Origin: an uncultured Actinomycetes bacterium
Lineage (GTDB): Bacteria > Actinomycetota > Thermoleophilia > Solirubrobacterales > Solirubrobacteraceae
DNA: 64,000 nt
Direction: 5' to 3'
NCBI GenBank assembly: GCA_937888775.1
Contig: CALAQT010000035.1
Span: 20,996-84,995, forward strand
Both the position numbers and the translations under genes were made by a program. Below, in pieces: positions 34,079-43,418 of the stretch. The notes under the pieces are model-generated. The model was given only the letters and a program-made list of their open reading frames with translations. It did not search any database and had not been told where the DNA came from. Numbering within the stretch: position 1 is the first letter of the stretch; the number at the start of each line of letters is the position of its first letter.

Positions 34079-36595
34079 GTGAGTGAGCGCGCCAACTTCG
34101 TGGTCAACGGCGGGGCGCGGGAGGCGTTGCCCGCGCAGCGTTCGCTGCTCGAGGTGCTGCGCGACGACTGGCAGCTCACCGGCGCGAAGCCGGGCTGCGG
34201 CGAGGGCGCCTGCGGGGCTTGCACGGTCCTGCTGGACGGCGATCCGGTCCGGGCGTGCGTTACGCCCGCTGCGGCTGCGGCCGGCCGGTCGCTGACCACG
34301 ATCGAAGGGCTTGCCATGGCCGGTGGGTTGCATCCGGTGCAGGAGGCGCTGCTGGCTGAGGGCGCGATCCAGTGTGGGTATTGCGCACCGGGGATGGTGC
34401 TGGCCGGCGCCGCGCTGCTCGCCGACAACTCCGACCCCGACGCGTCTGAGATCCGCTCGGCCCTCGCCGGCAACGTTTGCCGGTGCTGCGGCTACGCGCG
34501 GATCGAGCGGGCCATCAAGCGCGCGGCGAGGGCAACCCGGGAGGCTAGACCAAGCCCGGAGCCAGATCGTGCCGAGCCGTCGCGGATCGCGGCGTTCTGG
34601 GAGTTTCGGCCGCGGGCGCCCTGGGACCTGTTGGCAGTTGAGCAGCGAGAGTATTTCGAGCTCCTCGGCGACGGGCTGGTGGTGGTCCTAGCCCCTGGTC
34701 AGCGCCCACGGCCGCAAAGGGGGGCATTGTCGGTCGAGGGGGGTGGGGCGTGGCTCCACGTCGGCATCGACGGTGTGGTCACTGCGTTCACAGGCAAGGT
34801 CGATGTCGGTCAGGACAACCGAACCGCGCTATCGCTGATCGTCGCCGACGAGCTACGCGTGAGTACTGCTGCCGTGGGGCTGGCCATGGGTGACACCGAT
34901 CTGTGTCCGTCTGATCCGGGCACGTTTGGCAGCCGTTCGCTTCCAGACGCCGGGGAGGATCTACGTGTCTGTGCGGCGTCCGCGCGGGAGTGGCTGGCGG
35001 CCAATGGTCGCCCGGTAAGGGGCTCGTGTCAGATCGAGCACGCCTCCGTACTCGTGCCCCTGCTCGCACCGTCACATTGGCGTTACCGTGGACGCCCAGC
35101 CACTCGCGCCGGCGTTCGCGAGCTCGTCACCGGATCGCACCGCTTCCCGTCTGATCTCGCGCCTCCGGGGATGCTGCACGGACGCGTCCTGAGAGCCCCA
35201 GCCTATGGTGCCACGCTGCGCTCGGTCGACACGGGCCCGGCCCGGGCGATCACCGGCGTCGTGGTGGTCCATGAGCAGGACTTGATCGCCCTAGCGGCGG
35301 CGGATCTCCTCACCGCCGAGCGCGCGCTCCAGTCGATCGACGCGCATTGGACTCTCAGTCTGCAGCCCGGAGAACAAGATCTCGTCGAGCATCTGCGCTC
35401 GCACCCCGTCGACGTGCTGGGCTGGGGAGGCGCGGTCCACGATGAGGTGGGGGACGTGGAGCGCGCGCTGGCGGCCGCCGAGGTGCGCCTCGACGCGACC
35501 TACAGGACTGCACACATCGCCCATGTCTCGCTCGAGACGCGCGTCGCGCTGGCGGTTTGGGAGGACGGGCGGTTGACCGTGTGGACCGGGACCCAGCAGC
35601 CGTTCTACGTTCGCTACGAGCTCGCCGTGGCGCTCGGGGTCTCCGAGGAGCAGGTGCGGGTGATAGTGCCCGACACCGGCGGCGGCTTTGGCTCCAAGCA
35701 CACCGAGGACGTGGCAATCGCCGCCGCGAAGCTCGCGCGGGTGGCTGGAGCGCCGGTGAAGATGGCCCTCACCCGCGAGGAGGAGTTTCGCTTCAGCTAC
35801 GTGCGTCCGGCGGCGGTGATCGATGTGCGCGCAGGCGCTCGCAAGGACGGCACGCTCACCGCTTGGGACTTTCACAACCTCAATTCCGGGGCCGCCGGCC
35901 TCCAGCCTCCCTATGAGGTCGCCAATCAGCGCAACTCCTTTCAGCCCGCGGACTCGCCCTTGCCGCAGGGTCCCTACCGCGCGCTGGCGGCTACCGCCAA
36001 TCAGTTTGCGCGCGAGTCCCAGATCGACGAGCTCGCGCACGCGCTAGGCCTCGATCCGCTTGGGGTGCGTCTGCAGAACCTCACGGACAAGCGACTCGCC
36101 GCCGTGTTGCTGGCCGCGGCGGACAGAGCCGGATGGACCGAACAGCGCCAGGACGCTGGCGACGGCATCGGCGTCGGGATCGCCGGCGGTGTGGAAAAGG
36201 GCGGTCGGATAGCGACCTGTGTGCAGGTTCGCGTCGAGGACGGCGAGCTGGAGGTCTTGAGGATCGTGAGCGCGTACGAGTGCGGCGCGATCGTCAACCC
36301 TGACAACGTCCGCAGCCAAATCGAAAGCGCGACCGTGATGGGGCTTGGAGGGGCGCTGTTCGAAGCCGTCCACTTCGACGCCGGTCGGATCATCAACGCG
36401 TCGATGCGCTCTTACCGCGTGCCGCGCTTCAGCGATGTGCCGCCCATCGACGTTGTGCTGCTCGACCGTCCGGAGATCCCCTCCGCCGGCGCCGGCGAGA
36501 CGCCGATCGTCGCCGTCGCCCCTGCGCTGGCCAACGCGATCTTCGCCGCCGCGGGATCCGGCTTCGTTCGCTACCGCTGCTGGGCGGTGTGCTGA
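34079..36595 (+). CDS. Fused molybdenum hydroxylase (2Fe-2S subunit plus molybdopterin subunit)
   Basis: 838 residues joining two usual subunits. Residues 1-155 are a CoxS/IorA-type protein with the plant-ferredoxin cluster CGEGACGAC...C and the second cluster CGYC...CRCC. From about 210 is the molybdopterin subunit of the isoquinoline-1-oxidoreductase (IorB) kind: FTGKVDVGQDNRTAL, the cofactor loop DTGGGFGSKH, QGPYRALAATANQFARES, and GAGETP with the catalytic Glu. It hydroxylates aldehydes or N-heterocycles using water. No FAD subunit or maturation gene is nearby, as expected for the Ior type. GTG 34079 is the only plausible start. CRCCGY replaces the usual CRCTGY. Confidence 0.88.
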   Translation: MSERANFVVNGGAREALPAQRSLLEVLRDDWQLTGAKPGCGEGACGACTVLLDGDPVRACVTPAAAAAGRSLTTIEGLAMAGGLHPVQEALLAEGAIQCGYCAPGMVLAGAALLADNSDPDASEIRSALAGNVCRCCGYARIERAIKRAARATREARPSPEPDRAEPSRIAAFWEFRPRAPWDLLAVEQREYFELLGDGLVVVLAPGQRPRPQRGALSVEGGGAWLHVGIDGVVTAFTGKVDVGQDNRTALSLIVADELRVSTAAVGLAMGDTDLCPSDPGTFGSRSLPDAGEDLRVCAASAREWLAANGRPVRGSCQIEHASVLVPLLAPSHWRYRGRPATRAGVRELVTGSHRFPSDLAPPGMLHGRVLRAPAYGATLRSVDTGPARAITGVVVVHEQDLIALAAADLLTAERALQSIDAHWTLSLQPGEQDLVEHLRSHPVDVLGWGGAVHDEVGDVERALAAAEVRLDATYRTAHIAHVSLETRVALAVWEDGRLTVWTGTQQPFYVRYELAVALGVSEEQVRVIVPDTGGGFGSKHTEDVAIAAAKLARVAGAPVKMALTREEEFRFSYVRPAAVIDVRAGARKDGTLTAWDFHNLNSGAAGLQPPYEVANQRNSFQPADSPLPQGPYRALAATANQFARESQIDELAHALGLDPLGVRLQNLTDKRLAAVLLAAADRAGWTEQRQDAGDGIGVGIAGGVEKGGRIATCVQVRVEDGELEVLRIVSAYECGAIVNPDNVRSQIESATVMGLGGALFEAVHFDAGRIINASMRSYRVPRFSDVPPIDVVLLDRPEIPSAGAGETPIVAVAPALANAIFAAAGSGFVRYRCWAVC

Positions 36596-36739
36596 CGATG
36601 CGCTAACGGCAAACGCCCTCTACGCACGGAGTCTAACGATAGCTACATGTCCGAGCTGCTCGTTGCTCCTGATGGCACAGACAACGGCTTCCAGGTCGCT
36701 CGCCTTCACGCTTGAGCCGTGCGTCGTCGCAGCGAACGG

Positions 36740-38155
36740 CTACGGCCGGTAGCCGGGTAACTCGATGCGGAACGTGGCGCCCTCGCTGGGAGCGGATTCA
36801 GCGCGGATGGTCCCGCCGTGGGCCTCAGTGATCGCCCGAGCGATGGCGAGGCCGAGACCGCTGCCCCCGCGGTCACGCGAGCGGCCGGTATCGATCCGGT
36901 GGAAGCGTTCGAAGATCTGCTCGAGCTGATCAGGTGGGATCCCGGCCCCGCTGTCGGTGACAGAGATCTGAAGACGGTCGCCCCGTGCGCGCGCCGCCAC
37001 GGCGACCTGGCCGCCGGGGTCGGTGTGGGCGACCGCGTTGCGGATGAGGTTGCGGAGCACCTGCGTCAGGCGGTCGGGATCTGCTTGCAGGGTGCCATCG
37101 ACGGCCTCCAGCCGAAATTCGCGCTCGCCGAACAGCGGAAGATCGCGACGCAGGTCCTGGAAGAACTCACCCAGGTCGATTGGCCGGGGCTCGACCAGCT
37201 GCCCGGCCTCGGCACCGGCGAGGGTGAGCATGTCGGCGACTAGTCGATCGAGCTCGTCGAGGCGGCGCAGCAACGTCGCCGTGGCCTCGTGTCGGCCGTG
37301 CTCGTCAGTCTCCCGGTCGAGCAGCTCCACCTGAGCGCGTAGGACGGCGAGGGGCGTGCGCAGCTCGTGGGATGCGTCGGAGATGAAGTCGCGCTGGCGC
37401 TTGAACGCCCTCTCGAGCCGCTCGAGCATGTGGTCAAATGCGTCCGAGAGGACACTGACCTCGCCGCGCGCGGCGAGCGGCCCGGCTCGCAGAGAGAGAT
37501 CGCCGGCGTCGACGGCCACGGCAACGCGGGCGATCCGCCGCAGGGGCGCGGCGATCAGGGTGGCCAAGCCGACGCCCGCCGCGATCGCTAGCACCAGAGC
37601 GAGCGTCCCGACGAGCGCAAAGGTGCGCAGCAGGCTCGACTGCGCCTGACTCACGGGGGTCATCGGGTCGGCGACGCGAAGCGTGCCGACGCGCCGGTGG
37701 TCATAGTCGATCGGTTGCGCCAGCACGCGCATGTTCCCGGCCTCGGCGACGGATGCGGTGGCGAGACCAGTGGGCGAGTTGAGCAGGCCGGTCGCGGAGT
37801 GTGCGCTCTGCTCTCGACCTTGCTCAAGGGCAACCAGCTCGGAGTCGTTGCTGACCGTGCGACCTCCGGTGACCTGCACGACGAGGATCAGCGATTCAGC
37901 GTGGTAGCGCTGAGCGGCGATGAACTCGACAGCTTTGCGCTCGAGCGCCGAGGGGGTGGAGAAGCCGGCGCCGGCGCTGAACTGTTGCCACTCGGCGGCC
38001 TGCGTATGAAGCTGCGCGTCGAGTTGTGCCCGCAGTCGCGAGCTGGTGCCGTTGTAGAGCGCCAGGAAGCTGGCCGCGACTCCGAGCATGCTGACCAGCG
38101 CGATCGCGAGCGCCAGTTGCGCGCGTAGCCCGCCGGGCAGCAGCCGTCTAGCCAC
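36740..38155 (-). CDS. Sensor histidine kinase (OmpR-system partner)
   Basis: 471 residues. TM1 near residues 12-33, an extracytoplasmic loop of ~110 residues, TM2, HAMP, H-box with phospho-His in DASHELRTPL, N-box LRNLIRNAVAHTD, G1 DSGAGIP, G2 GSGLGLAIA. Start GTG 38155 overlaps the response-regulator stop by 8 bp. The open frame upstream is the regulator's shadow. Divergent from the flavin/cytochrome module, so it may control it. Confidence 0.92.
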   Translation of the reverse strand: MARRLLPGGLRAQLALAIALVSMLGVAASFLALYNGTSSRLRAQLDAQLHTQAAEWQQFSAGAGFSTPSALERKAVEFIAAQRYHAESLILVVQVTGGRTVSNDSELVALEQGREQSAHSATGLLNSPTGLATASVAEAGNMRVLAQPIDYDHRRVGTLRVADPMTPVSQAQSSLLRTFALVGTLALVLAIAAGVGLATLIAAPLRRIARVAVAVDAGDLSLRAGPLAARGEVSVLSDAFDHMLERLERAFKRQRDFISDASHELRTPLAVLRAQVELLDRETDEHGRHEATATLLRRLDELDRLVADMLTLAGAEAGQLVEPRPIDLGEFFQDLRRDLPLFGEREFRLEAVDGTLQADPDRLTQVLRNLIRNAVAHTDPGGQVAVAARARGDRLQISVTDSGAGIPPDQLEQIFERFHRIDTGRSRDRGGSGLGLAIARAITEAHGGTIRAESAPSEGATFRIELPGYRP

Positions 38156-38837
38156 GCGGCACGCGCAGCCGGTAGCCGACGTTGCGTACTGTCTCGATCG
38201 GGTCCGCCTCGCCTTCGTCGCCGAGCTTGCGTCGCAGGTAGCCGATGTAGACCTCCAGCACTTTGGTGCCCGGGTCGAAGTCAAAGCCCCAGACCGCGTT
38301 GAGGAGCTGCTCGCGGGAGAGGACCTGGTCGGGGTGGCGCATCAGATACTCGAGCACCTCGAACTCACGCGCGGTCAGCTGCACATCACGTCCATCGCGC
38401 TGCACACGTCGGGTGCGAAGATCCATGCGAACGCCCGCGACCTCCAGCACCGAGGACTCGCGCTGGGACGGTGAGCGCAGCTGGGCGCGCACCCGCGCGA
38501 GCAGCTCCTCGAAGGAGAACGGCTTGGTCATGTAGTCGTTGGCGCCGCGGTCGAGTCCCTCCACCTTCTGCTCGATCGCGGTCCGCGCCGTAAGCACGAT
38601 GACCGGCAGCTCCGCCAGCCTGGCCCTTATCGCCCTGAGCACGTGCAGCCCGTCCTTGCCTGGGAGCGTCAGGTCCAGCAGCACGAGCGCGTAATCGCCG
38701 GTCAGAGCTGCCGCCTCGCCGCTCGGGCCATCGTGGCAGACGGTGACCGCATGACCCTCTGCGTGCAGGCTCTGCTCAATGAAGCTCGCCAGGGTGCGCT
38801 CGTCTTCGACGACCAGGATTCGCATTTCAGCCATCAC
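38148..38837 (-). CDS. OmpR-family response regulator
   Basis: 229 residues: receiver with acidic pair VEDE, phospho-Asp in LLDLTLPG, Thr in VLTART, Lys in MTKPF; then winged-helix DNA-binding domain (LTAREFEVLEYLM...TVRNVGYRLR). It pairs with the overlapping kinase. The 140 bp between its start and the next plus-strand gene is a divergent promoter region. Confidence 0.94.
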   Translation of the reverse strand: MMAEMRILVVEDERTLASFIEQSLHAEGHAVTVCHDGPSGEAAALTGDYALVLLDLTLPGKDGLHVLRAIRARLAELPVIVLTARTAIEQKVEGLDRGANDYMTKPFSFEELLARVRAQLRSPSQRESSVLEVAGVRMDLRTRRVQRDGRDVQLTAREFEVLEYLMRHPDQVLSREQLLNAVWGFDFDPGTKVLEVYIGYLRRKLGDEGEADPIETVRNVGYRLRVPRG

Positions 38838-38980
38838 TCTATGCGTCCGCAGCGGGACAGATCGGGTTGGTAAGGCGCTTCTGAACGGTCACTTACCGCG
38901 CTCTTGACCGGGACATCGAGGCTGATCAGTGTCAATCGGCTGCGCACCCTTCAAGCGCAGCACCACTCCCTGGAGAAACC

Positions 38981-39193
38981 ATGAGATCACGCAAGATCGC
39001 GATCGTCGGCTCGTTCGTCGGACTGTCCTATGCCGCCCCGCCGGTCGCGCTGGCGACGCCCGTGGCGCACCATGGCGCGCAAAGTCCGCGCGCCCGGCGG
39101 CGTGGCGCGACTGATCGCGATCGAGAAGGCAAGAGAGCGTTGACCGGCGTCTTACCGGCGTCTCAACCGCACGCAGCAAGATCTTCACCATGA
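38981..39193 (+). CDS. Small exported peptide at the head of the flavin module
   Basis: 70 residues: a signal peptide (RKIAIVGSFVGLSYAAPPVALA), then an arginine-rich tail with no known domain. GGAGAAACC precedes ATG 38981. The stop overlaps the next ATG (ATGA), as in the rest of the operon, which supports it being translated. The tail may itself have suffered a frameshift. Confidence 0.4.
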   Translation: MRSRKIAIVGSFVGLSYAAPPVALATPVAHHGAQSPRARRRGATDRDREGKRALTGVLPASQPHAARSSP

Positions 39194-39386
39194 CCGAGGA
39201 AGCCCGGATCAAGATCGCAGCCCTGGTGACGGCGCTGTCCTTTGGGGGGCTGTCTCGGCGGCGACGCTGACGCCCCCTCACCGCGTCACGGCGACAGCCG
39301 TCCGTTCGGTTCAATCAGCCACGCCGGCGCAGCCGGGGCCGGGTGCGAACCACCACTCAAACACTGAACACGAAAGCTATGACTGA
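39190..39386 (+). pseudogene. Small exported protein interrupted in a G-run
   Basis: ATG 39190 opens MTEEARIKIAALVTALSFGG; six Gs at 39244-39249 then lead to a stop at 39268. With seven Gs the frame reads GAVSAATLTPPHR, completing a signal peptide with an A-x-A site, and runs on to a stop at 39384-39386 that overlaps the next gene's ATG 39379. The fit to the operon's overlap pattern indicates that the seven-G form is the functional one. Sequencing error, mutation or phase variation are all possible. Confidence 0.55.
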
Positions 39387-39627
39387 ACACAGCTCATCAA
39401 CGACTGCGAGGCCAGCCGCACGGCGGCGACCCTCGTTGTATCGCACCGTGCTGAGCCTCGGGATCGCGGCGATCGCCGCCACGTGGCTGCCGTTCTCGTT
39501 CCTTTACATCAACGCCCTGAGCAAGCGCGCCACGACCGTGACCGCCACCCGGACGCTCCATACCGCGAGCGCTGGCGCCGTGCCTCAGGCCACGACGCTG
39601 GCGACCGTCACGACCCGGACCTCATGA
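39379..39627 (+). CDS. Membrane-anchored small protein ending in TTRTS (module A flavin-carrier candidate)
   Basis: 82 residues. An arginine-rich cytoplasmic start (ARPAARRRPS), one membrane helix (about 24-46), then a Thr/Ala-rich external tail that ends exactly with VTTRTS. The same tail motif ends the protein at 46025 and recurs in the one at 45430; all lie beside ApbE and ferric-reductase-like genes. The stop overlaps the apbE start by 4 bp. Role inferred: an extracytoplasmic segment that receives FMN or otherwise serves electron transfer. Start ATG 39379. Confidence 0.6.
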   Translation: MTEHSSSTTARPAARRRPSLYRTVLSLGIAAIAATWLPFSFLYINALSKRATTVTATRTLHTASAGAVPQATTLATVTTRTS

Positions 39628-40601
39628 CAATGCCCGCCACCGAACACGAACACAGCTTCCAGTTGTTCGGCACGACCGTGCGGCTGCTGGTCAGCTCCAC
39701 GATGGCGTCCGCGCTGGCCCAGGCGCTGATCACGGGCCGGGTCCAGAGCTGCCTGGAGGCGATCCACCGGGCGCTGACTCGCTTTGAGGCCAACAGCGAG
39801 CTCAGCCTGCTCAACGGCCATGGTGGGGAGTGGGTCCGCGTCTCTGAGACGCTGCTGCAGGGCATTCAGGCAGCCGTGTACGCGGCTCGGCTCAGTGACG
39901 GCCTGGTCGATCCGACGCTGCTGCGCGGCCTGCAACGGGCGGGCTATGCCGGCTCCCGGGTTGGGATTGCCCCCGCGCCGCTGGCCACGGCACTCGCGCG
40001 CGCTCCGGCCCGAGTCGCGGCCGCACCCCACCCCGCCGCAAGCTGGAAACGCATCCAGATTGATGAGAACCGGCCGGCGGTCCGCCTGCCGCGGGGTGTG
40101 CGCCTGGACCTCGGCGGCAGCGCGAAGGGGATGGCCGTGGACATGGCCGCAGGACTGCTGGCCACCAATCCGGCGTTCGCGATCGATGCCGGCGGCGACA
40201 TCCGTATCGGCGGCATGCAGGGCACGCCGCGGACGGTCGAGATCACCCACCCGCTGCACGATCGGCCCGTCCAGCGCTTCTCAGTGACCGCCGGTGCTGT
40301 GGCCACCAGCGGATTGCGGACTCGGGTATGGGCTACCGAGGACGGGTTTGCTCATCATCTGATCGATCCGGCCCGCGGAGAGCCGGCGTGGACCGGCGTG
40401 ATCCAGGCCACCGCCCTGGCACCCAGCACGCTGCAGGCCGAGACGCTGGCCAAAATCGCACTGCTGCGCGGGCCGCTGGCGGGCCGCGCCACGCTTGAGC
40501 GTTACGGCGGTGCGCTGATCCTCGACAGCGGCCAGCTGATCCTCGTCGGGAACCTACAAGGCGTCGCCGAATTTGCCGCTTCTGACCGCCGGACCGCATG
40601 A
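39624..40601 (+). CDS. apbE: ApbE-family FMN transferase, module A
   Basis: 325 residues. ApbE motifs: TRFEANSELSLLN near the start, LDLGGSAKGMAVD, IDAGGDIRIGG, VATSG, and HHLIDPARGEPAWTG with the Mg-binding region. The family transfers FMN from FAD onto Thr/Ser of target proteins. No signal peptide is visible, unlike typical periplasmic ApbE. It is coupled by ATGA overlaps to the TTRTS protein before and the cytochrome after. About 30% similar by eye to the second copy at 46381. Confidence 0.88.
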   Translation: MTMPATEHEHSFQLFGTTVRLLVSSTMASALAQALITGRVQSCLEAIHRALTRFEANSELSLLNGHGGEWVRVSETLLQGIQAAVYAARLSDGLVDPTLLRGLQRAGYAGSRVGIAPAPLATALARAPARVAAAPHPAASWKRIQIDENRPAVRLPRGVRLDLGGSAKGMAVDMAAGLLATNPAFAIDAGGDIRIGGMQGTPRTVEITHPLHDRPVQRFSVTAGAVATSGLRTRVWATEDGFAHHLIDPARGEPAWTGVIQATALAPSTLQAETLAKIALLRGPLAGRATLERYGGALILDSGQLILVGNLQGVAEFAASDRRTA

Positions 40602-41260
40602 CAATGGGCGACCCGACGCAACAGGTGTTCTGGTTCGCCAGCCGCGCGTTTGGGATCACCGCGATGATCGGGCTCGCGGTATCGGTCGCGCTGGGCCTGG
40701 CGATGTCGGGGCGGCTCGTGCGCCGCCCCGGTCTGCCCGCCAAGCTCAAGCATGCCCACGAGTCCCTCACGCTGGTGACGCTGGCGCTGATCGTCGTTCA
40801 CGCCGGACTGTTGCTGTTTGATGCCTACCTGCGTCCGGGCCTGGTCGGGATCACCGTTCCGTTCGCGCTGGGCTACCGCCCGGCGTTCACCGGCATCGGG
40901 ATCATCGCCGGCTGGCTGACCGCGATCCTCGGGCTCAGCTTCTACGCCCGCAAGTGGATCGGAACCAAGACCTGGCGGTTCATGCACCGCTTCACGATCC
41001 TGGCCTATTTCCTGGCGCTCGGCCACGCGGTTGGCGCGGGAACCGACGCCCGCAGCCCGTGGATGATCGCGCTACTGACCGGCCTCACCACGCCGATCAT
41101 CTTCGCCTTCACCTACCGCATGCTGCCGTCCGCACCGTCCGCCCGCCAGGCGGTCAAGCGACCGGCCAGGTCGTCGCAGGGACAGAGCCGAGCGGCATCG
41201 GCGACGGCCAGGTCGCGGCAAACGGGACGCGGACGCGCGCATGTACCAGAACCCCTCTAA
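40598..41260 (+). CDS. Ferric-reductase-like transmembrane cytochrome, module A
   Basis: 220 residues, about five or six membrane helices. Two histidine pairs, in KHAHESLTLVTLALIVVHAG and RFMHRFTILAYFLALGHAVG, have the spacing of the two-haem ferric-reductase/MsrQ fold. It should pass electrons through the membrane. The C-terminal ~40 residues are basic and cytoplasmic. Paralogue of 47361-48002 (shared AFTGIGI, SFY, GAGTD). Confidence 0.85.
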   Translation: MTMGDPTQQVFWFASRAFGITAMIGLAVSVALGLAMSGRLVRRPGLPAKLKHAHESLTLVTLALIVVHAGLLLFDAYLRPGLVGITVPFALGYRPAFTGIGIIAGWLTAILGLSFYARKWIGTKTWRFMHRFTILAYFLALGHAVGAGTDARSPWMIALLTGLTTPIIFAFTYRMLPSAPSARQAVKRPARSSQGQSRAASATARSRQTGRGRAHVPEPL

Positions 41261-41981
41261 TGACCGGCCGGCGGCCATCGCGGCCGGTCCGCTGGTGCTG
41301 CTCGTCGAAGACGAGCGCTCGATCGCCGAACCGTTCGCACACGCGCTGCAGCGCGCCGGCTTCCGCACAACGGTCGCGCAGACGGGCGCCGAGGCGATCT
41401 CGCTGGCGGCGGCCTCCGGTCCGGATGTAATCCTGCTGGACCTCGCGCTCCCCGACGGGGACGGACGCGATGTGTGCCGGCGGATCCGCCGCAATTCGAG
41501 CGTGCCGATCATCATGGTCACGGCCAGCGGCACCGTCACTGACCGCGTAGTCGGACTGGAGCTCGGGGCCGACGACTATGTCGTCAAGCCGTTCGCGACC
41601 GGTGAGGTGATCGCCAGGATCCGCGCCGTCCTGAGGCGCGGGCGGGCGAACTCCCTGGACGGCGACGAACTGGCGGTGCAGGACCTGCGCATCGATGCGA
41701 GATCGCGGCGCGCGTGGCGCGGCACGGACGAGCTTGAGCTGACGCGCAAGGAGTTCGACCTGCTCATGCGGCTCGCCCGAGATGCCGGCCGAGTAGTCAC
41801 GCGGGAGTCGTTGATGTCCGACGTCTGGGACATGAACTGGTTTGGATCGACCAAGACGCTCGACGTCCACATCGGCTGGCTGCGGCGCAAGCTCGGGGAT
41901 GACCCCGCCAACCCGGTCTACATCCGCACCGTGCGCGGCGTCGGTTTCCGCCTCGCCGATGCGCGACAGCCGGCGCCATGA
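41241..41981 (+). CDS. OmpR-family response regulator of module A
   Basis: 246 residues: receiver (LLVEDERSIAEPF, phospho-Asp in LLDLALPDGDG, VKPF) and winged helix (LTRKEFDLLMRLA...TVRGVGFRLA). Its start overlaps the cytochrome gene by 20 bp, so it is part of the flavin-module operon and probably senses or controls its use. Confidence 0.93.
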   Translation: MYQNPSNDRPAAIAAGPLVLLVEDERSIAEPFAHALQRAGFRTTVAQTGAEAISLAAASGPDVILLDLALPDGDGRDVCRRIRRNSSVPIIMVTASGTVTDRVVGLELGADDYVVKPFATGEVIARIRAVLRRGRANSLDGDELAVQDLRIDARSRRAWRGTDELELTRKEFDLLMRLARDAGRVVTRESLMSDVWDMNWFGSTKTLDVHIGWLRRKLGDDPANPVYIRTVRGVGFRLADARQPAP

Positions 41982-43390
41982 CCCTGAGGGGCCGGCTGCT
42001 GGGCGCGCTGGCGTATGTGCTGCTGCTGGCGATCGTTGCGTTTGGAGTGCCGCTCGCCCTAACCCTCAGCGCGCGCGTGAACGCGGAAGTCCGCACCCAG
42101 GCACAGGCGCAGGCCGACCTCGTAGCGGCAACGGCGGGCGACCTGCTGGCCCCCGCCAGCCATAAGGAGCTCGCAACGCTCGCGCGCACCGCAGCCGCAT
42201 CGCTGCGGGGTCGGGTCCTGATCGTGAACGCGAGCGGCAAGGTGCTCGTTGACAGCGCAGGACCGGCTCAGGTGGGGACCAGCTATGAGAGTCGGCCCGA
42301 GATCGAGCAGGCGCTTGACGGTCGGCAGGTCCAGGTCCAGCGGGCTTCCAAGACGCTCGGCGAGGAGATTCTTGCGACGGCGGTCCCGATCATCCACAAC
42401 GGCCGCACCGCAGGGGCGGTGCGGGTCACGCAGAGCGTCGCGGCGGTCCATCAGGCGGTGCTGCACGTCGAACTTGCGCTCGCCCTGATCGGGCTGATCG
42501 TGCTCGGGCTCGGGCTGCTGGCTGGAGGGTTACTCGCGGCGCAGATCGCACGACCGCTGCGTCGGCTCGAGGGGGTGGCCCGCCGTGTGGCGCAGGGCGA
42601 CCTGCGTGCCCGCGCGAAGGTCGAGGGGAGCCTTGAGCAGCGTTCGTTGTCGAGTTCGTTCAATGAAATGACAGATCGGATCGCTCGCCTCCTGAACGCG
42701 CAACAGGACTTCGTCGCGGACGCGTCGCACCAGCTACGGACGCCGCTCACGGGGCTGCGCCTGCGCCTGGAGGAGGCAAAGGCGCTCGCCGGAGGTCCCG
42801 CCGCCGCCCACGAGCTTGCCGAGGCCATCCACGAGGTCGACCGCCTGTCGCACACGGTCGAGGAGTTGCTGCTCCTGAGCCGCGCGGGCGAGCGACAGCT
42901 CGCCGGCGCGCCGGTCCACCTCGGTGACGTCGTGGCGGACGCGCTACGCCGCTGGAGGCCGCAAGCGACCGAGCGCGGGACCACGCTCGCGCACCGGCGC
43001 GAAGGCGATCCGGGCACGGTGTGGGCCGCGCGCGCCGACCTCGAGCGCGCGCTCGACGCACTGGTGGAGAACGCCTTGCGCTACTCGCCGTCTGGCTCGA
43101 CCGTGACGATCGCGGGCGCGCCCGGGCGGATCGAGGTGCGCGATCGTGGCCCCGGCGTGCCGGCGGACGAGAGCGAGCTCGTGTTCGAGCGCTTTCATCG
43201 CGGCCGCGCGGGGACCGCCGGGCCTCCCGGCCACGGGTTGGGGCTACCGATCGCGCGCGAGCTGGTGCGTGAATGGGGCGGCGAGCTCACGCTCGAGGAC
43301 CGCGCCGGCGGCGGCACGACGGCGATCATCGCGCTCGAGCCTGATGGCGGCTCGGAGCCAAACCGGGATCGGCGCTTTGCTCGCGCTTAA
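41978..43390 (+). CDS. Sensor histidine kinase of module A
   Basis: 470 residues. TM1 near 7-30, an external domain of ~130 residues (LIVNASGKVLVDSAGP, a CHASE/PAS-like pattern), TM2, HAMP, H-box DASHQLRTPL, N-box LVENALRYSPSG, G1 DRGPGVP, G2 GHGLGLPIA. ATGA overlap with its regulator. Confidence 0.93.
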   Translation: MTLRGRLLGALAYVLLLAIVAFGVPLALTLSARVNAEVRTQAQAQADLVAATAGDLLAPASHKELATLARTAAASLRGRVLIVNASGKVLVDSAGPAQVGTSYESRPEIEQALDGRQVQVQRASKTLGEEILATAVPIIHNGRTAGAVRVTQSVAAVHQAVLHVELALALIGLIVLGLGLLAGGLLAAQIARPLRRLEGVARRVAQGDLRARAKVEGSLEQRSLSSSFNEMTDRIARLLNAQQDFVADASHQLRTPLTGLRLRLEEAKALAGGPAAAHELAEAIHEVDRLSHTVEELLLLSRAGERQLAGAPVHLGDVVADALRRWRPQATERGTTLAHRREGDPGTVWAARADLERALDALVENALRYSPSGSTVTIAGAPGRIEVRDRGPGVPADESELVFERFHRGRAGTAGPPGHGLGLPIARELVREWGGELTLEDRAGGGTTAIIALEPDGGSEPNRDRRFARA

Positions 43391-43418
43391 CCGTCCGGCG
43401 GCTACGGTGCGGAAGGTC

